Numbered from the stretch's first letter, positions 47,640 to 59,815 are shown. The stretch is 64,000 nucleotides of DNA from Anastatus disparis (GCA_017163975.1 JAFFSR010000096.1:458514-522513), one strand, 5' to 3'. Numbers and translations are program-made. Notes: a model not told the origin generated them from the sequence alone.

Positions 47640-48022
47640 TTAAGAGGAGGTCGAGTATATATGTCCTATTGTAATCAAAAATTGATTTTTTACAAAAACT
47701 AATAATTTTAGCAAAAATAAAGAGAAAGCCCCATCTTGTATCATAAAAGCAATATTTTCTTTAATTAGGAAAAAATTTTTTATCGATTCCTTTGAAAAAA
47801 AACCTTGAAAAACATAAAATATCGAGGTTTGGATGGACAATTCAGTTTTTCAAAGTTTTCTTTGAAACGAAGCGATAAAAATAATTTTTTCTCATAAGAG
47901 AAAATATTGCTTTTAGTATACGAGATGGGGCTTTCTTCTTATTTTTGCTACAATCATAAGGTTTTGCAGAAAATTGAATTTTTTTTATTATAAAAGGATA
48001 GAGATGTACGACCTGCTATTAA
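47640..48022. mobile_element. piggyBac-like foldback MITE, copy 3
   Basis: Same family as 3429-3817 and 11013-11554: TTAAGAGGAGGTCGAG at the left, mirror ending ACGACCTGCTATTAA at the right, and shared inner words GCCCCATCTTGTAT and ACCTTGAAAAAC. It has the compact size of copy 1 and lies inside the giant element, so it inserted later. Confidence 0.8.
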
Positions 48023-48352
48023 TAAAATACCGTGAAAATTATTTATGATTCTCAGTAACGATCTTGAAGTTATAAAAAAATATACATATTATTAAATTTT
48101 TTTAACTCTTGAAATAGTTAAGCATACCATGGAATTGTTTGATAGTGGAAATAAAGCCATTTTACACGACTAAGCTATAAATTTTTTTTGTGAATAAATA
48201 CAATAAATCGCACTAATTTATTAATACTAGGCAATTTTTCAGTTTATTAATAAGTTAATTTAATTAATACTATGATATGCCCTTAAAAAATCACTATTCA
48301 ATATATTAGAAATTCATAAAGAATCTGAAGAAGTTATAATCATATTTTTTTA

Positions 48353-48737
48353 TATATGGGGATATCCACAAAACTTTTAATTGTCTAGTAACATGTCATA
48401 TTACAGCTGTTACTGGGTTACCGCATGATGCACATTGTTTAAACTAGGTTCAAATCTTTTGTGCTATCCTGTAACTTTATTTCTGATGTATTTTGTAAAT
48501 GTTTAACAAACGGCGCAGTAGATATTTCCATGAAACATTCATTTTTACACATAAAAAATTACCGTAATTTATCTTATGTGTAAATTTACTTTTTATAGAA
48601 TTATCTGCTGCACCGTTTGTGGCACATTTACAAAATACATCAGAAATAGAGTTACGGGATAGCACAAAAGATTATAACCTAGTTTAAATAATGACCTGTT
48701 ACTAGAGAATTTAAAGTTGGATGGATATCCCCATATA
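48353..48737. mobile_element. TA-type foldback MITE
   Basis: The termini TATATGGGGATATCC and GGATATCCCCATATA are inverted. Arms of about 170 bp match imperfectly (shared TTTTGTGCTATCC, TTCTGATGTATTTTG and GGYGCAG words on opposite strands). TA at both edges suggests Tc1-mariner-type target use. Non-coding. Confidence 0.7.
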
Positions 48738-48863
48738 ATACCATAGTGGTACACATGAAATTGGAAAGGTTCTAAAAATATATAAATTACAATAACTTTT
48801 CTGATGAGGATATATTATTCAGATTAATATTATTTTTAAAATTAGATAACATTATTTTTATTT

Positions 48864-49817
48864 TTAAGAGCATGACGAAGCTTCCAGTCTTCTAATAATA
48901 TTTCCAATCCCAAGTTATGAATAAACAATGCGTTTAATAACATTTTTTTGCGACAAAGAAAAAATTTGTAAGATTCAACTCGAGTGCGGACAACTCAAGA
49001 AACCCACGAAAATACTACATAAAAAGTAATAATACAAACTTTCAATGTAACGTATTTTAAGATTAGGTTTGTCGAGCTTGATATAATTTCCAATCCAAGT
49101 TCATAAAAAATTTACAAGTTTGAATGATTTTTTATTTTAACAAAAATTATTGTATTAACATAGCTTTAGTGCGGACAAGTCATTATATTTGTTTTTCTCA
49201 TCCGTGCTGAGTAAGCGGTCTATAGCGCATGCGTTTTCGGGGTAGTAAGTAGCTAATAGCGCGCGCTGCGTGTGTTGTTTTTTGAGGGCGCGTGTTTCAC
49301 AGCTATGTATAATATTATTTTGTATTAAATCACGTAAATACGTTACATTCTGTAAAATAATGTCACGCAAAAGCGTTAATTAATGTAAAATCGCAAAGGT
49401 TTATACAAGCGCAGCGCCCTCATACTGTATCTCATCGACCATATGATGAATTTTATACTCTATCTCGCTTTAACCTCTGACAAAGTAAATCGTATCATCT
49501 ATTCTTGTATTATTTTTACATTAACGAAATCGTAATTATTCCGTATAAACGTGAAATTGGTGAACTAAAAGTATGTAATTTAATTACAAATAATAGTACC
49601 AAAAAGTATTGAAATATACTATTGCGAGTCAGTCGTACGGCAGATATGAGAGAGAGAGAGTCTCGGGCAATGGCGCTATTCGCTACGCTCGTGCGCTAAC
49701 TTGCCCTCGTGCGCAATAGTCAACTAAACCTTACTCGTTACACAATATACTATTAATTTACGAATTTAAAATGATATTAATGAAATAAAAAAAGCAAAAC
49801 TTGATTGCTGTAGCTCC
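48864..49817. repeat. Dimeric GAGCATGACG repeat, copy B, interrupted
   Basis: Homologous to 12129-12527 throughout, with the same two AGTGCGGACAA words and the same ATTGCTGTAGCTCC end. Homology breaks at about 49190 and resumes at about 49757. Confidence 0.7.
49190..49757. mobile_element. CpG-rich insertion in copy B
   Basis: About 565 bp absent from copy A. Its ends are CpG-rich (TAGCGCATGCG, GCGCGCGCTGCG at the left; CGTGCGCAATAG at the right), unlike the surrounding AT-rich DNA. GAGTAAG near 49209 and CTTACTC near 49730 suggest imperfect inverted termini, with CTATAGCGCA echoed as CTATTGCGCA. A GA run lies near 49650. The class is unknown; a minus-strand frame of 71 codons is not recognisable. 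Confidence 0.5.
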
Positions 49818-50571
49818 AACATCAGATAAATATTACGGAAAGAAACATAATGAATCACCCAAATTCACAATTTTATAAATTACAACTGAATCACTGGAAA
49901 AATAGTTGCATACAATAGACTTTTCCAAATTTTATGAGTAACGGCTTATAATTGAAATTTCAATGTCGGAACGATTCGGAAAACCTGAAACATTTATCAA
50001 TTTTCATTTCATAATAGTTCTTAAACATTCTTTAAAGACCGGAAAAATATTTGTTCCGATTCTTTTAGAAATTTTCGGGTCATTTTAACGAGGATATAAC
50101 TGATGATGATGTAACAAAATTCAACTGCAATAATCACAAATTTTCCAATCGAAAATGTTTCCATAAATAATTTCCATAACTTTATAATTTCCGCGAAAAT
50201 AATCATAATCTTCATAATTCTGCAAAAATGACGATTTATATTGACTTTTTCATAAATTTAAGTAACTTATAGAAATTTTCTCAAATTCAATTTACTTGTT
50301 TTTGTCATAAAAAACAAAAGATAATTAGTCTCAAAGCAGACTTAACGCAGGTAAATATTATTTTTTTATATACGCTTTTCTTATATTCGCCTTCATGTCT
50401 GTTTGCATGTTTGTCTGTCTGTAATCAAATCTTGCGCCCTCGATTTCAGGCACTTTTTGACAGATATAAATTCTGACAATTGGCATAGACTTTGGTCTTG
50501 GATGACAATACAATAATCAGTTGTCATTTTGGTACCTGGACATCCAGGTCGATGATAATGGGTGTGAAAAG
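49818..50571. other. AT-rich interior, gene-less
   Basis: No gene is seen. A TGTCTG-repeat piece near 50395-50425, followed by a less AT-rich stretch, marks the start of an unidentified dispersed repeat that continues into the next feature. Confidence 0.35.
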
Positions 50572-50800
50572 TCATCTCCGAGGAAGTATAAATGGGGAGG
50601 CTTTCTTTGGGTCAAGGCGAGTTTCTCGGGGGTTTTCAGGGTTGCTAAAACCGAATTTGAGATCAAACAATTGCCACAAAGTGATGCACGTTGTCCAGAA
50701 TACGCATGGACGTCGTCTCCGAGGAAGTACGAGTGGGGAGGCTTTCTCTGGGTCGAGGTGGGTTCCCCGGGGGATTTCGGGGCTGCTAAAACCTAATTCA
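50572..50800. repeat. Two 87-bp direct repeats, 141 bp apart
   Basis: TCATCTCCGAGGAAGTA at 50572 and TCGTCTCCGAGGAAGTA at 50713 each start an approximately 87-bp unit ending GCTAAAACC. The offset, 141 bp, is a multiple of three, and open frames span both units on each strand (50521-50796 plus, 50572-50946 minus). No domain is recognised. Likely part of a dispersed transposon. Confidence 0.65.
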
Positions 50801-51789
50801 AGGTTTGAAAGTGAATCTATAATGCATAATAATGATTTAGGATGAAGAGGTCGAACTGGAGTACCAAGTCGCCGATAACGGATGTACCTGAGTGTAATCT
50901 TCGAAAAGTCTAGTTGCAATGTAACTCTAAATGATAATAAAAACAATTTTAACTTAAAAATAGAAAATACAAAATTTTAAAAACATGCTTTAAAAATAAA
51001 ATACAATAATTGAATAAATAGACTAAAAAGTATAAAATAAATAAATTAACTTTTTTTAAATTTTTTAAATACTAGCGCTTATTACCTGTATATCGAAATG
51101 ATGTTTGATGAAAAAATGTTAAAATTATTCACTAATTACAATAGTAATATGCTTTCTCGAAGTTAAATTTCGCTGGCATTATTCGAACGAAAAATTCATA
51201 AATTAGTAGGGATATTACCGCAAATTTATATGCGAGATGATTTGTATGAATGATCTTTATATATGGGTATCAACTACGAGTAAATCAACATATTTCATGG
51301 AACTTGCATGAATCTTAAACAATTGTTCTTTTAAAATCTTTTTATTTCCGAGTATTCTCCGACCCAATCAAACAACCTTAGAATCGAAATCTAAAAGAAT
51401 CTCCAAGTTTCATTTGACGTAGTCCCTGCAAATATCTGTAAACTTCATAATCGGTATGGAAAATTTCAAAATTCATTCATATAGACGATTTCCAGGTAGC
51501 CAGGATCACCTGGATATTGTGAGATGTCATCTCGGGAAACGTACATGTTATTAATAAATAATGGCTAAATTTCAAAAGATATTCTTGTAGACAATGTTTA
51601 TCTTACTCGGAACATCCATGTTTGGCTAGATAACATTTGAAATAACTTCAAAGTAGTTATTAAACTATAAGTTGAATTTCAAAAGTTTCAGCTGTAGATG
51701 ATGTTTATGTTGTCATTAACACCTAGGTATCCAAAGACGGCGATCGTGGGTACCACAGCATAATAAATAACTATTTTTTAAATATTGTC
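50801..51789. other. Gene-less AT-rich interior
   Basis: No gene is recognised between the direct repeats and the right arm of the giant element. Confidence 0.4.
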
Positions 51790-51807
51790 TACATCGATAA
51801 GGTAAAG

Positions 51808-51865
<58 letters not shown>

Positions 51866-52202
51866 TAAATATGTGTTTGTATGTGTGAGCGTGTGCGTGT
51901 GCGTATGAGTTGAAATTAAATGTTCCATATAAACTTGAATAAACCTGTGTGTGTACGTGCGATTCTACATGAAATGTCCCTTATGTATATATATATATAT
52001 ATATGTTTATATCATGCTTGTAAGTCGACATGAAAAGTCCCACGTACATGAACGCGTGTGTGCATGCATGCGAATTGACATGAAACGTCCTATATATATA
52101 AACCTAAGGGTACTTAGATAGGTGTGTACAAGTCATGAAATGTCCCATTTATATATAGAAAAACCTGTGCTTATGAGTACGTGCAAGTTGACATGAAATA
52201 TC

Positions 52203-52260
<58 letters not shown>

Positions 52261-52526
52261 AAAAAAATTGCGGGTAAAGGTGAGCAATTTGATATGAAAT
52301 GGACCATATATACATATGCAAAAACCTGTCAGTAAGGTCGTACATGAGTTGACATGAAGAGTCGCATGTATATAAAAGCGTGTATGCATGAATGCAAATT
52401 GACATGAAACGTCGCATATATGTAAACCTGAAGGAACTCGGATAGGTGTGTGAGAGTTGTCATGAAATGTTTCATATATATAGAAAAGCCTGTGATTATG
52501 AGTACATACGAGTTGACATGAAATGT

Positions 52527-52575
<49 letters not shown>

Positions 52576-53100
52576 CCTGTGTGTGTGCATGCGCATTGGC
52601 ATGAAATGTCCCATATATATATAAACCTGTATGTGCGTGCGTTGAAATTTACAGAAAAAATCCCATGTATATCAACGTGTGTGTGCATGAATGAAAATTG
52701 ACACAAAACGTCCCATGTATGAAAACCTGAGAACTCGGATAGGTGTGTGAGAGTTGTCATGAAATGTTCCATATATATAGATGAGCCTGTGATTATGAGT
52801 ATGTACAAGTTGACATGAAATGTCCCATATATATATATAATGCTGTGTGTGTGTATGTGTGCGTGCGCATTGGCATGAAATGTCCCATATATATAAACCT
52901 GTATGTGTGTGCGTTGAAATTTACATAAAAAATCCCATGTATATTAACGTGTGTGTGCATGAATGAAAATTGACATGAAACGTCCCATATATGCGAACCT
53001 GAAGGAACTCGGATAGGTATGTGAGAGTTGTCATGAAATGTTCCATATATATAGAGAAGCCTGTGATCATGAGTACGTACGAGTTGACCCGAAATGTCCC

Positions 53101-53169
<69 letters not shown>

Positions 53170-53440
53170 ATCCTGTGTGTGTGCATGCGCATTGGCATGA
53201 AATGTCCCATATATATAAACCTGTCTGTGGGTGCGTTCTAATTGACGTGGAATGTCCCACGTATGTATGTATGTATGTATATATATATATATATATGTAT
53301 CAACTTGTCTGTATGTGTGCGTTTGGGTCGACACGAAATGTTGCATATATATGAGCCCAGGTGCGTATGTATGTGCGCGTCCACATATGTTTTTCTATAT
53401 ACATATATATGATAAAAATTCCTTTAAAACGTTTATTTAA
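51790..53440. repeat. GGGACATTTCATGTC repeats, right arm
   Basis: The same family as the left arm on the opposite strand (GACATGAAATGTCCCATATA). TA runs lie near 51810-51862, 52203-52257, 52530-52574 and 53104-53170. The outer end (about 53270-53415) mirrors 41535-41720 closely, including the CATATGTTTTTCTATATAC word. Confidence 0.85.
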
Positions 53441-53499
53441 AAAGGAATTATGGAATTTTTAATCAAAGCCCTCGAATTCACAAATCATAATCATAACTG

Positions 53500-54010
53500 A
53501 CGCTCTTTCAATTCACGATTACATTTTGATTTCTTAATTGAAATTTATTTAATTAAGGATTCCTTTTGATTTTGGAATTTAAGTCCTTTCAATTCACGAT
53601 TAAATTTTGATTTTTTAATTGAAATTTATTCAATTAAGAATTCCTTTTGATTTTGGAATTAAAGCCCTTTTAATTCACGATTACATTTTGATTTCTTAAT
53701 TGAAATTTATTTAATTAAGGATTCCTTTTGATTTTGGAATTAAAGCCCTTTCAATTCACGATTAAATTTTGATTTCTTAATTGAAATTTATTTAATTAAG
53801 GATTCCTTTTGATTTTGGAATTAAAGCCCTTTCAATTCACGATTAAATTTTGATTTCTTAATTGAAATTTATTTAATTAAGAATTCCTTTTGATTTTGTA
53901 ATTAAAGCCCTTTCAATTCACGATTACATTTTGATTTCTTAATTGAAATTTATTTAACTAAGAATTCCTTTTGATTTTTTAATTAAAGCCTTTTCAATTC
54001 ACGATTAGAT
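53500..54010. repeat. 81-bp minisatellite, right arm
   Basis: Seven units in inverted orientation relative to the left arm, again at 81-bp steps, built around CAATTCACGATTA. The copy number differs between arms (five against seven), which implies independent expansion or contraction. Confidence 0.9.
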
Positions 54011-54152
54011 TTTGATTTGTTAATTAAAATATTTTTAATTATTAATTTAAAAGGAATTGTTAATTAAATAAAACTCTAATTACGAATTCAAAAAGGATTT
54101 GTGAATTAAAATTTATTTAAAGCCCAAAATGATTTAAATATTTGCAACCCTG

Positions 54153-54229
54153 TTATACACTGCATCCAAAAAAAAGTAAATAAAAGTTAATAACTGTTAT
54201 AACCTTTGCTAAATTTATTTTTGCCTGGG
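54153..54229. mobile_element. MITE, right half
   Basis: Continuation of 40716-40975 across the giant insertion. It contains a GTTAATAACTGTTATAACC word and ends TTTTTGCCTGGG. Confidence 0.62.
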
Positions 54230-54754
54230 AATAACTGATTATGTCAACAATATAAGCGACGTCTACTACTGAATTAATTCCTTACCAATACGAGTAGAAT
54301 ATGAAGACTCTACAATAGAAAAAACTGACTAGATCTATTTATATATTTATATTTTTTTATAAAAGGAGTGTTCTGTCCTTACACGTAGAAATAAATGCTC
54401 GCCATCAAACAAAAATTATTATCCATTTTGTTTCATTTAGAAACTCGAAGCGGTTTCTGAGAAATTGAAAAATGCATTATCGGGGTTTTAATTTTAGGAG
54501 TGTTTTACCCCCTAAGCAGGGTTTTTCCTGAAGAATTCCGGACCACATAAATTTTAATTATACACATGAATATAATACGTTGATTTACTCGACGATATTC
54601 ATCTGGAATATTAAGTTATTGAAATAGCCCTGTTGAGGGTAGTATACCCCTTTTGAGGGATGTTTTGGAAAAATTTTCAATTATGCTTATATTATTTCGA
54701 AATTTTGTGTATAATGCGATGATTTCTTTTCAGATTCGACAAATTTTAGAATTT
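54230..54754. other. Gene-less spacer
   Basis: AT-rich DNA with words such as GTGTTTTACCCCCT that resemble the pogo tail loosely. No gene is seen. Confidence 0.4.
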
Positions 54755-55075
54755 TTGTATAGGAGAAACTGTCGAAAAATATAGTTTTTCTCTTATAAAA
54801 ACAAGGGGATGCAACCTTTATCGGTGAAAATCATACACAAATACTTGTTTTTGAATAACAAATAATATTTACTTTGTTTCACCGAGAAATTCGAAATAGT
54901 TTCCGAGAAATGTAGGAAAAACCATTTTTGGGGGTGAACTTCTGGGGTGGTTTTCACCCCTCAAATCGCCAAATTAGCACGAATGAAAAAACACGTGTCA
55001 AATATTTTTCGATGTACTACAACATATCAAAAAATGAAAAAAGTCGGTAGAGTACACATGGGGTACTTTCCTTGT
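54755..55075 (+). repeat. Second copy of the pogo-like 3' tail
   Basis: Close inverted match to the tail at 37370-37689 and slightly into the C-terminal coding end (AACTGTCGAAAAATATAG). No transposase accompanies it, so it is a truncated or solo tail. Confidence 0.72.
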
Positions 55076-56842
55076 GAGTAACAACTATAATTTCCAGACC
55101 TCAATATATGACCATAAATTTGAATTATAAATTTAATTTTTACGTGAAACATGGTTGAAAAAAATTTTGTGTTTATTTCTAATAAAAATATCTTCACAAA
55201 TGTATTTCATTTATATGGAATACGAAATTTAAATTAAAAAAACTATAAGATTAAAATACACATTTTTGGTTAATTATAAATTTGAATATTTTAGATTAAT
55301 AAAATAACTGTTTGCAATCACTTCACAATCCTTTTTCCTCTAATATAAAATGTTAATGAAATACAAATATTACAAAGTGTATGTATCACAAGTAAGGTTT
55401 GCATATCATAAATATTATAATTTTTAGTAAATTCTTGATATTAATAGATTATTAATTTAAAAAATTAAATATTTTTTCATTGATGACAAGGAACTTTTTA
55501 AATATAGTTAAAATAATACTGTAAATATCAATCAAATAACATTTTCATCAAAATAAATTTCAACGCTATAATTACTAAAATAAACGTTTTTATTTAATTA
55601 CAATGATAATTACTTTTTAAATATATATATTAAAAAAATAATAATGTTATTTGATGAATAGTTATATAAATATTATATATTTATAATTTTAAAACTGAAT
55701 TTATTTAATTTAAATTGTATTCAGTTATCATTCAGAGAGTAAAGTATTTAAATTAGTTATCATAAAAATATATTATTCAAAAAGTTACTTGTTAACCATT
55801 TTTTATAAATAACATGAATTCCACCTCAATTACATTTTCATTTGTACACGTGTTAGTATTTAAATTAATTGTCATTCATATAAAAATTGTTAACAATTAA
55901 ATGTATCAAAATTACATTTTAATATATTAAAATTATACTTATCTTAATTACATTTTCATTTGTACACGTGTTTGTATTCAAGCAATTAAATATATTAAAA
56001 TTCATTTCATTTAAGCAATAATATTTTTAATAAGAGAAACATATTAATTTTTAAAACATATCATATTACCTCATTTAAAAAATTATCATTACATGATATA
56101 AATTATTTTTTTTAATATCATTTGAACATAAATTTTATAAAATACAATTTAAAAAAATTATTTATTAGATATTTAATTTTTTTTAATAATCAATTATATA
56201 GATAGGAAAATGTATGAACTATGAATAAATTTTTCTGATTATGTCTTTAATTATGAATTTATATTTATGAACCGTCTAGATAAAAGTAAAATTTCTTCTA
56301 AAAAATTAAACATTTCAAAAGAAAATTCAGTTATTATTTGCGAAACATTTATTATAAATGCGAAAAAAATAATATTCTGTAATATCACTCTAAAATTTGT
56401 ATTAAATATGATACAAATCATTGAAAGTACAATTATTTTATTATGTTAAATTTGCTGTCAAAGTTCGATTATATTTTACTATAAGAAGATATAAAAATTA
56501 ACTGTCTTTCCAGTCTATTGCTGAATTTCCATAAAAGGAATGTATTAACTTGTAGTATGTACGATGATGATTATTTATTTAAATTTTCAAATTATTCCAA
56601 TCATTAGTTTTCAAGATATTTAGATTTCTGATTCCAAATAGAAAAACTTTAGTAAATAATATTGGAACCCAAACTCCTCAATAACTAATGAATAGATTTA
56701 TTCAAAAATTCAACTGAATAATCTTCGTGATACATACTTGATGTTAATGCATCTCTTTATTCAAAATTTCGAAGTACAATGGAAATACGGTCAATATTTA
56801 TGGGTGCAAGTGTACTGTCCATTTTACATCTCCTTAAATAAT
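55076..56842. other. Long AT-rich gene-less stretch
   Basis: Very AT-rich, with a repeated word ACATTTTCATTTGTACACGTG near 55839 and 55949 as the only structure noticed. A 60-codon frame at 56267-56449 has no support. Confidence 0.4.
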
Positions 56843-57578
56843 TTATACTTGGCTGATTCCATTCAGATTCATGCAGGCCGTCACTGATCAAATTTTTTTT
56901 TTCTTCTAAGTAATAAAAATACCTTCTATTATGTATATAAAGATAAAATTTACCTCGTAGAACGCTCAAAAAATTTTTTTTTTTACTACAGCAATTCTAG
57001 TGTTGGATATAAAAACGAAAATTCAAAAATTGAAAATGAACCTCTACTTTTAAATGACTATAGCTCCGTCAATTTTTAACCTTTTTGGGCGTTCTTTTAA
57101 CGAAAGTGTGCGGAATTTTGTCTAGTTTAAAATACAATCTCGATTTTTGTAATACAATTTGATTTTACTGAGTAATTTACGAAAAACCGAAAAAAGCGAT
57201 ATTTTTCAAACACGATTTTCTCAAAAACTATATTTTTTTTTTTTGAAATTTTTATATGATTTTATACATAAAAAATACTAACTTTTAGGGTAGGTGAGAA
57301 TATGCGATTTTGCCTTATTTTTTTTTAACAGATTTTTAAACGTTTTTTTTTATATTTTCGATTTTAAAACATTGATACCATGGTGCATTGTACTATTTTT
57401 CCAACTTTACGTGTTCTTATAACTATTTTTATGCTTTTATTTATTAATATATCAAAAATATCAACAATAATCTTTGAAATAAACCCCGGATCGAATATTT
57501 TCATCAATTAGAACCAAAGTTGTGACGATTTAAAGTTTAAAAAAAAAATGCTGAAACTTTAAATAAATATATTTACTT

Positions 57579-57650
57579 TGAATTTTGAATTTTGAATTTT
57601 GAATTTGAATTTTGAATTTTGAATTTTGAATTTTAAATTTAAATTCTGAA
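57579..57650. repeat. GAATTTT heptamer microsatellite
   Basis: About ten copies of TTTTGAA at the inner edge of the left inverted repeat. They have no counterpart in the right arm, so they expanded after the element formed. Confidence 0.9.
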
Positions 57651-57841
57651 AAGGTGAGTTTTTTAAATACTAAAATATATTATTTGGTCATTTTCAATGA
57701 ACAAATAATATGCGATACAATTGAGAAAGAATACTAATAAATTGAGAACTAATGTGAATAAAAAAATCCAGATTTGAATAAAACCTTTCAGTTTACTTCT
57801 TGCCACTCATGTCTCGAAGTTTTGGCAGTGTAGATTTAGTT

Positions 57842-59815
57842 TCGTTCACTTTTCCAACAGTGAATCTCTTGAATACCTTTAATTTCTTTTGCATTTCCTA
57901 ACCATTCCATTTTTGTTTGTCAGTCGAAAAACTTCTAACTCATCCTTGCGGATAACAAGAATGTTAATCGACGGAGTATATTTTGATACGTGAGTGGCGA
58001 AATTTTCAGCGTTTCTAATAAAATCTGCACTCTTCTTGGACAGATTATGCGTGGTAGCATAATGTTTAACTAAACCACCAATACCGTCATATGCGCCTTT
58101 ACCATGACCTGTTGCAGAAAAAAGCCATTTTCTGTTTACTTTTGAGTTTTGAAGCTCATAGAATTGATATCTATTTTTAAAATGACTGGCAGCTCCATCG
58201 GAAATGGTTATGATTTCATCAAGATCTTGCGCAATATGTTTTTGTTTTAAGTTATCGATAATTAAATGTATAGCCATTAGGACATGAGACGAATCATGTT
58301 TAATATCGTCAGAGACGGTGACATAACTGATTGTTTTATCATTTCCAAAATAGCATACCGACGTAAATATTGATATTTGGTTTTTACTCCAATGATAGCT
58401 TTGAATTTCATTTTGAAGCAGAACTGTCCAATTTTCTGCAAAATCGACATGAATAACTAATTGGAAGTCATTATTTTTCGCTAAAAGTTTAACCTATTTA
58501 ATTGCTATACGTTAAATTTCTTTGACCAATTTATGAGCTCTTACAGTGAGAGCGCGCTCTCTTAACTCTATTGAGAAATTTTCAATTGTGCTAGTTTTAT
58601 TCAGTAAATTTGATTTTTCCCAAACACCATAAATTATTTCTTCATATAAATCTTTTTCTGTCAAAGAAATTACTTGTAAATCAATAGAATCTCCAATGGG
58701 ACATTCTTTACATTCTCTTAGTACACATTTCATATCATCTTTTAAACAAAAAAGTGAAGAACATATTTTCAATTCCAAATCTGCAATGTCTTGTTTATTC
58801 TCTTTTTTATAATTATTCAAAGCATCTAACATAAGTTTAAGATTCTCGCAGTAAACGCAAAGACACGAATCGGTGGGTGGATGTGGTATAACCCACTTTG
58901 GTCTTAAAGCGTAGAATGTTGATTTACCAATTTTTGTTTTCATTTCAGGATTTTTGTCTTTAAATAATTGATATATTTCTTTTATGCTTCGCGTAAGGAG
59001 GCGTTTGACTTTTTTAGTTTTCATACCATTTTCTTTGATAGATACTGTGTCGCTTTTATTCACACTTTGATGAGAACAATTAAAATCATCGTTCAGATAA
59101 TCCTTTACTTTTATTACAATTTCACTATCCAGAGAATGGCCACAATAGTTCTCAGACTGCTTGTAAATTTTTTTATTATTCACCAATGATCGTGCTTGAT
59201 CAATCATATAAATAGTTACATTTGGTAAAACTGATAATAAATAATCTTTGGAAATATCACTTGGTATAATACGGAACAATCGCACGTTCTCAAGAAAATT
59301 TGAACAATTATCTAATGCAATTTTAATATTCTCAAGCCATTATCATTTGTTTTACATTCATTATTTTCATTCAATGCGAGCAAATCCGTTATATCGTAGA
59401 CTTTCATCATTTTACTTGCTATTTGTGAATCAAATGCATCGTTTATTTGTTTTCTTTTTCGGAGAGCATAAGATTCTCGCATCTTGATATTGATACTTTG
59501 AGGCATTTTAATTGGTGAAATGTTCAATTTCAAATTACTTGAAGTCTCGTTGAGCTGTTCTACCACAGCCTCACTATGAATTAAATCTTCCGAAGATTGT
59601 TGACTGTTTGAAGTCGATGAAATAGGCGCATTTTTCACTTCATCTAATAATATTTTGTTACACGAAGGGCATACTTTATCTTCTCTAGAGAAAGAAGTGT
59701 TTGGATACAAGCGCTTCAAAGACTCTGTTAGATCACCTTATTCTCTAAGCGGACTTTTGGAGCAATCATAAACAACTTTTTGTGCCTTTCTTTTAAATCC
59801 TTGCACTTCATTTTA
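57842..59815 (-). pseudogene. DDE-type transposase of the long-TIR transposon, broken
   Basis: About 650 codons of a transposase. The N-terminal part reads KRKAQKVVYDCSKSPLRE, followed by a zinc-type pair CPSCNK. A linker leads to LFRIIPSDIS, a Cys-rich block HPPTDSCLCVYCENLK with CKEC, and a catalytic core: HVDFAENW (Asp at 58443-58445), ISDGAASHFKNR (Asp at 58197-58199) and SATGHGKGAYDGIGG. The same combination (VDFAEN, SDGA with FKN, HGKG with DGIGG) occurs in a widespread insect transposase family; I would not assign a superfamily without a search. Damage: TAA near 59750, a frameshift near 59335, stops at 58512-58514 (TAA) and 58494-58496 (TAG), and a one-base shift near 57905 before the end ERN. 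Between these, one frame runs over 450 codons, so inactivation is recent. Confidence 0.82.

Larger units (their letters stand above)
40976..54152. mobile_element. Giant hAT-like foldback element, 13.2 kb
   Basis: The element is bounded by a perfect 8-bp direct repeat, TTATACAC (40968-40975 and 54153-54160). Its termini are inverted copies: CATGGTTGCGAAAA at the left, and CAGGGTTGCAAATA read inward from the right. The inverted similarity continues far inward through the 81-bp minisatellite (41096-41460 against 53500-54010) and TA/CA-rich GGGACATTTCATGTC repeats (41530-42566 and 44423-45215 against 51790-53440). The left arm holds a 1.86-kb near-palindrome. The interior (45216-51789) is mostly AT-rich and hosts later insertions. 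The 8-bp duplication and CAGGGTTGC-type ends fit hAT transposons. No transposase or other gene was found inside, so it is non-autonomous. Confidence 0.85.

Noticed and set aside
41536..53440. Frames rich in His, Thr, Tyr and Ile (MGHFMS, IYIYIY)
   Set aside because: They are translations of TA/CA microsatellites and GGGACATTTCATGTC repeats.
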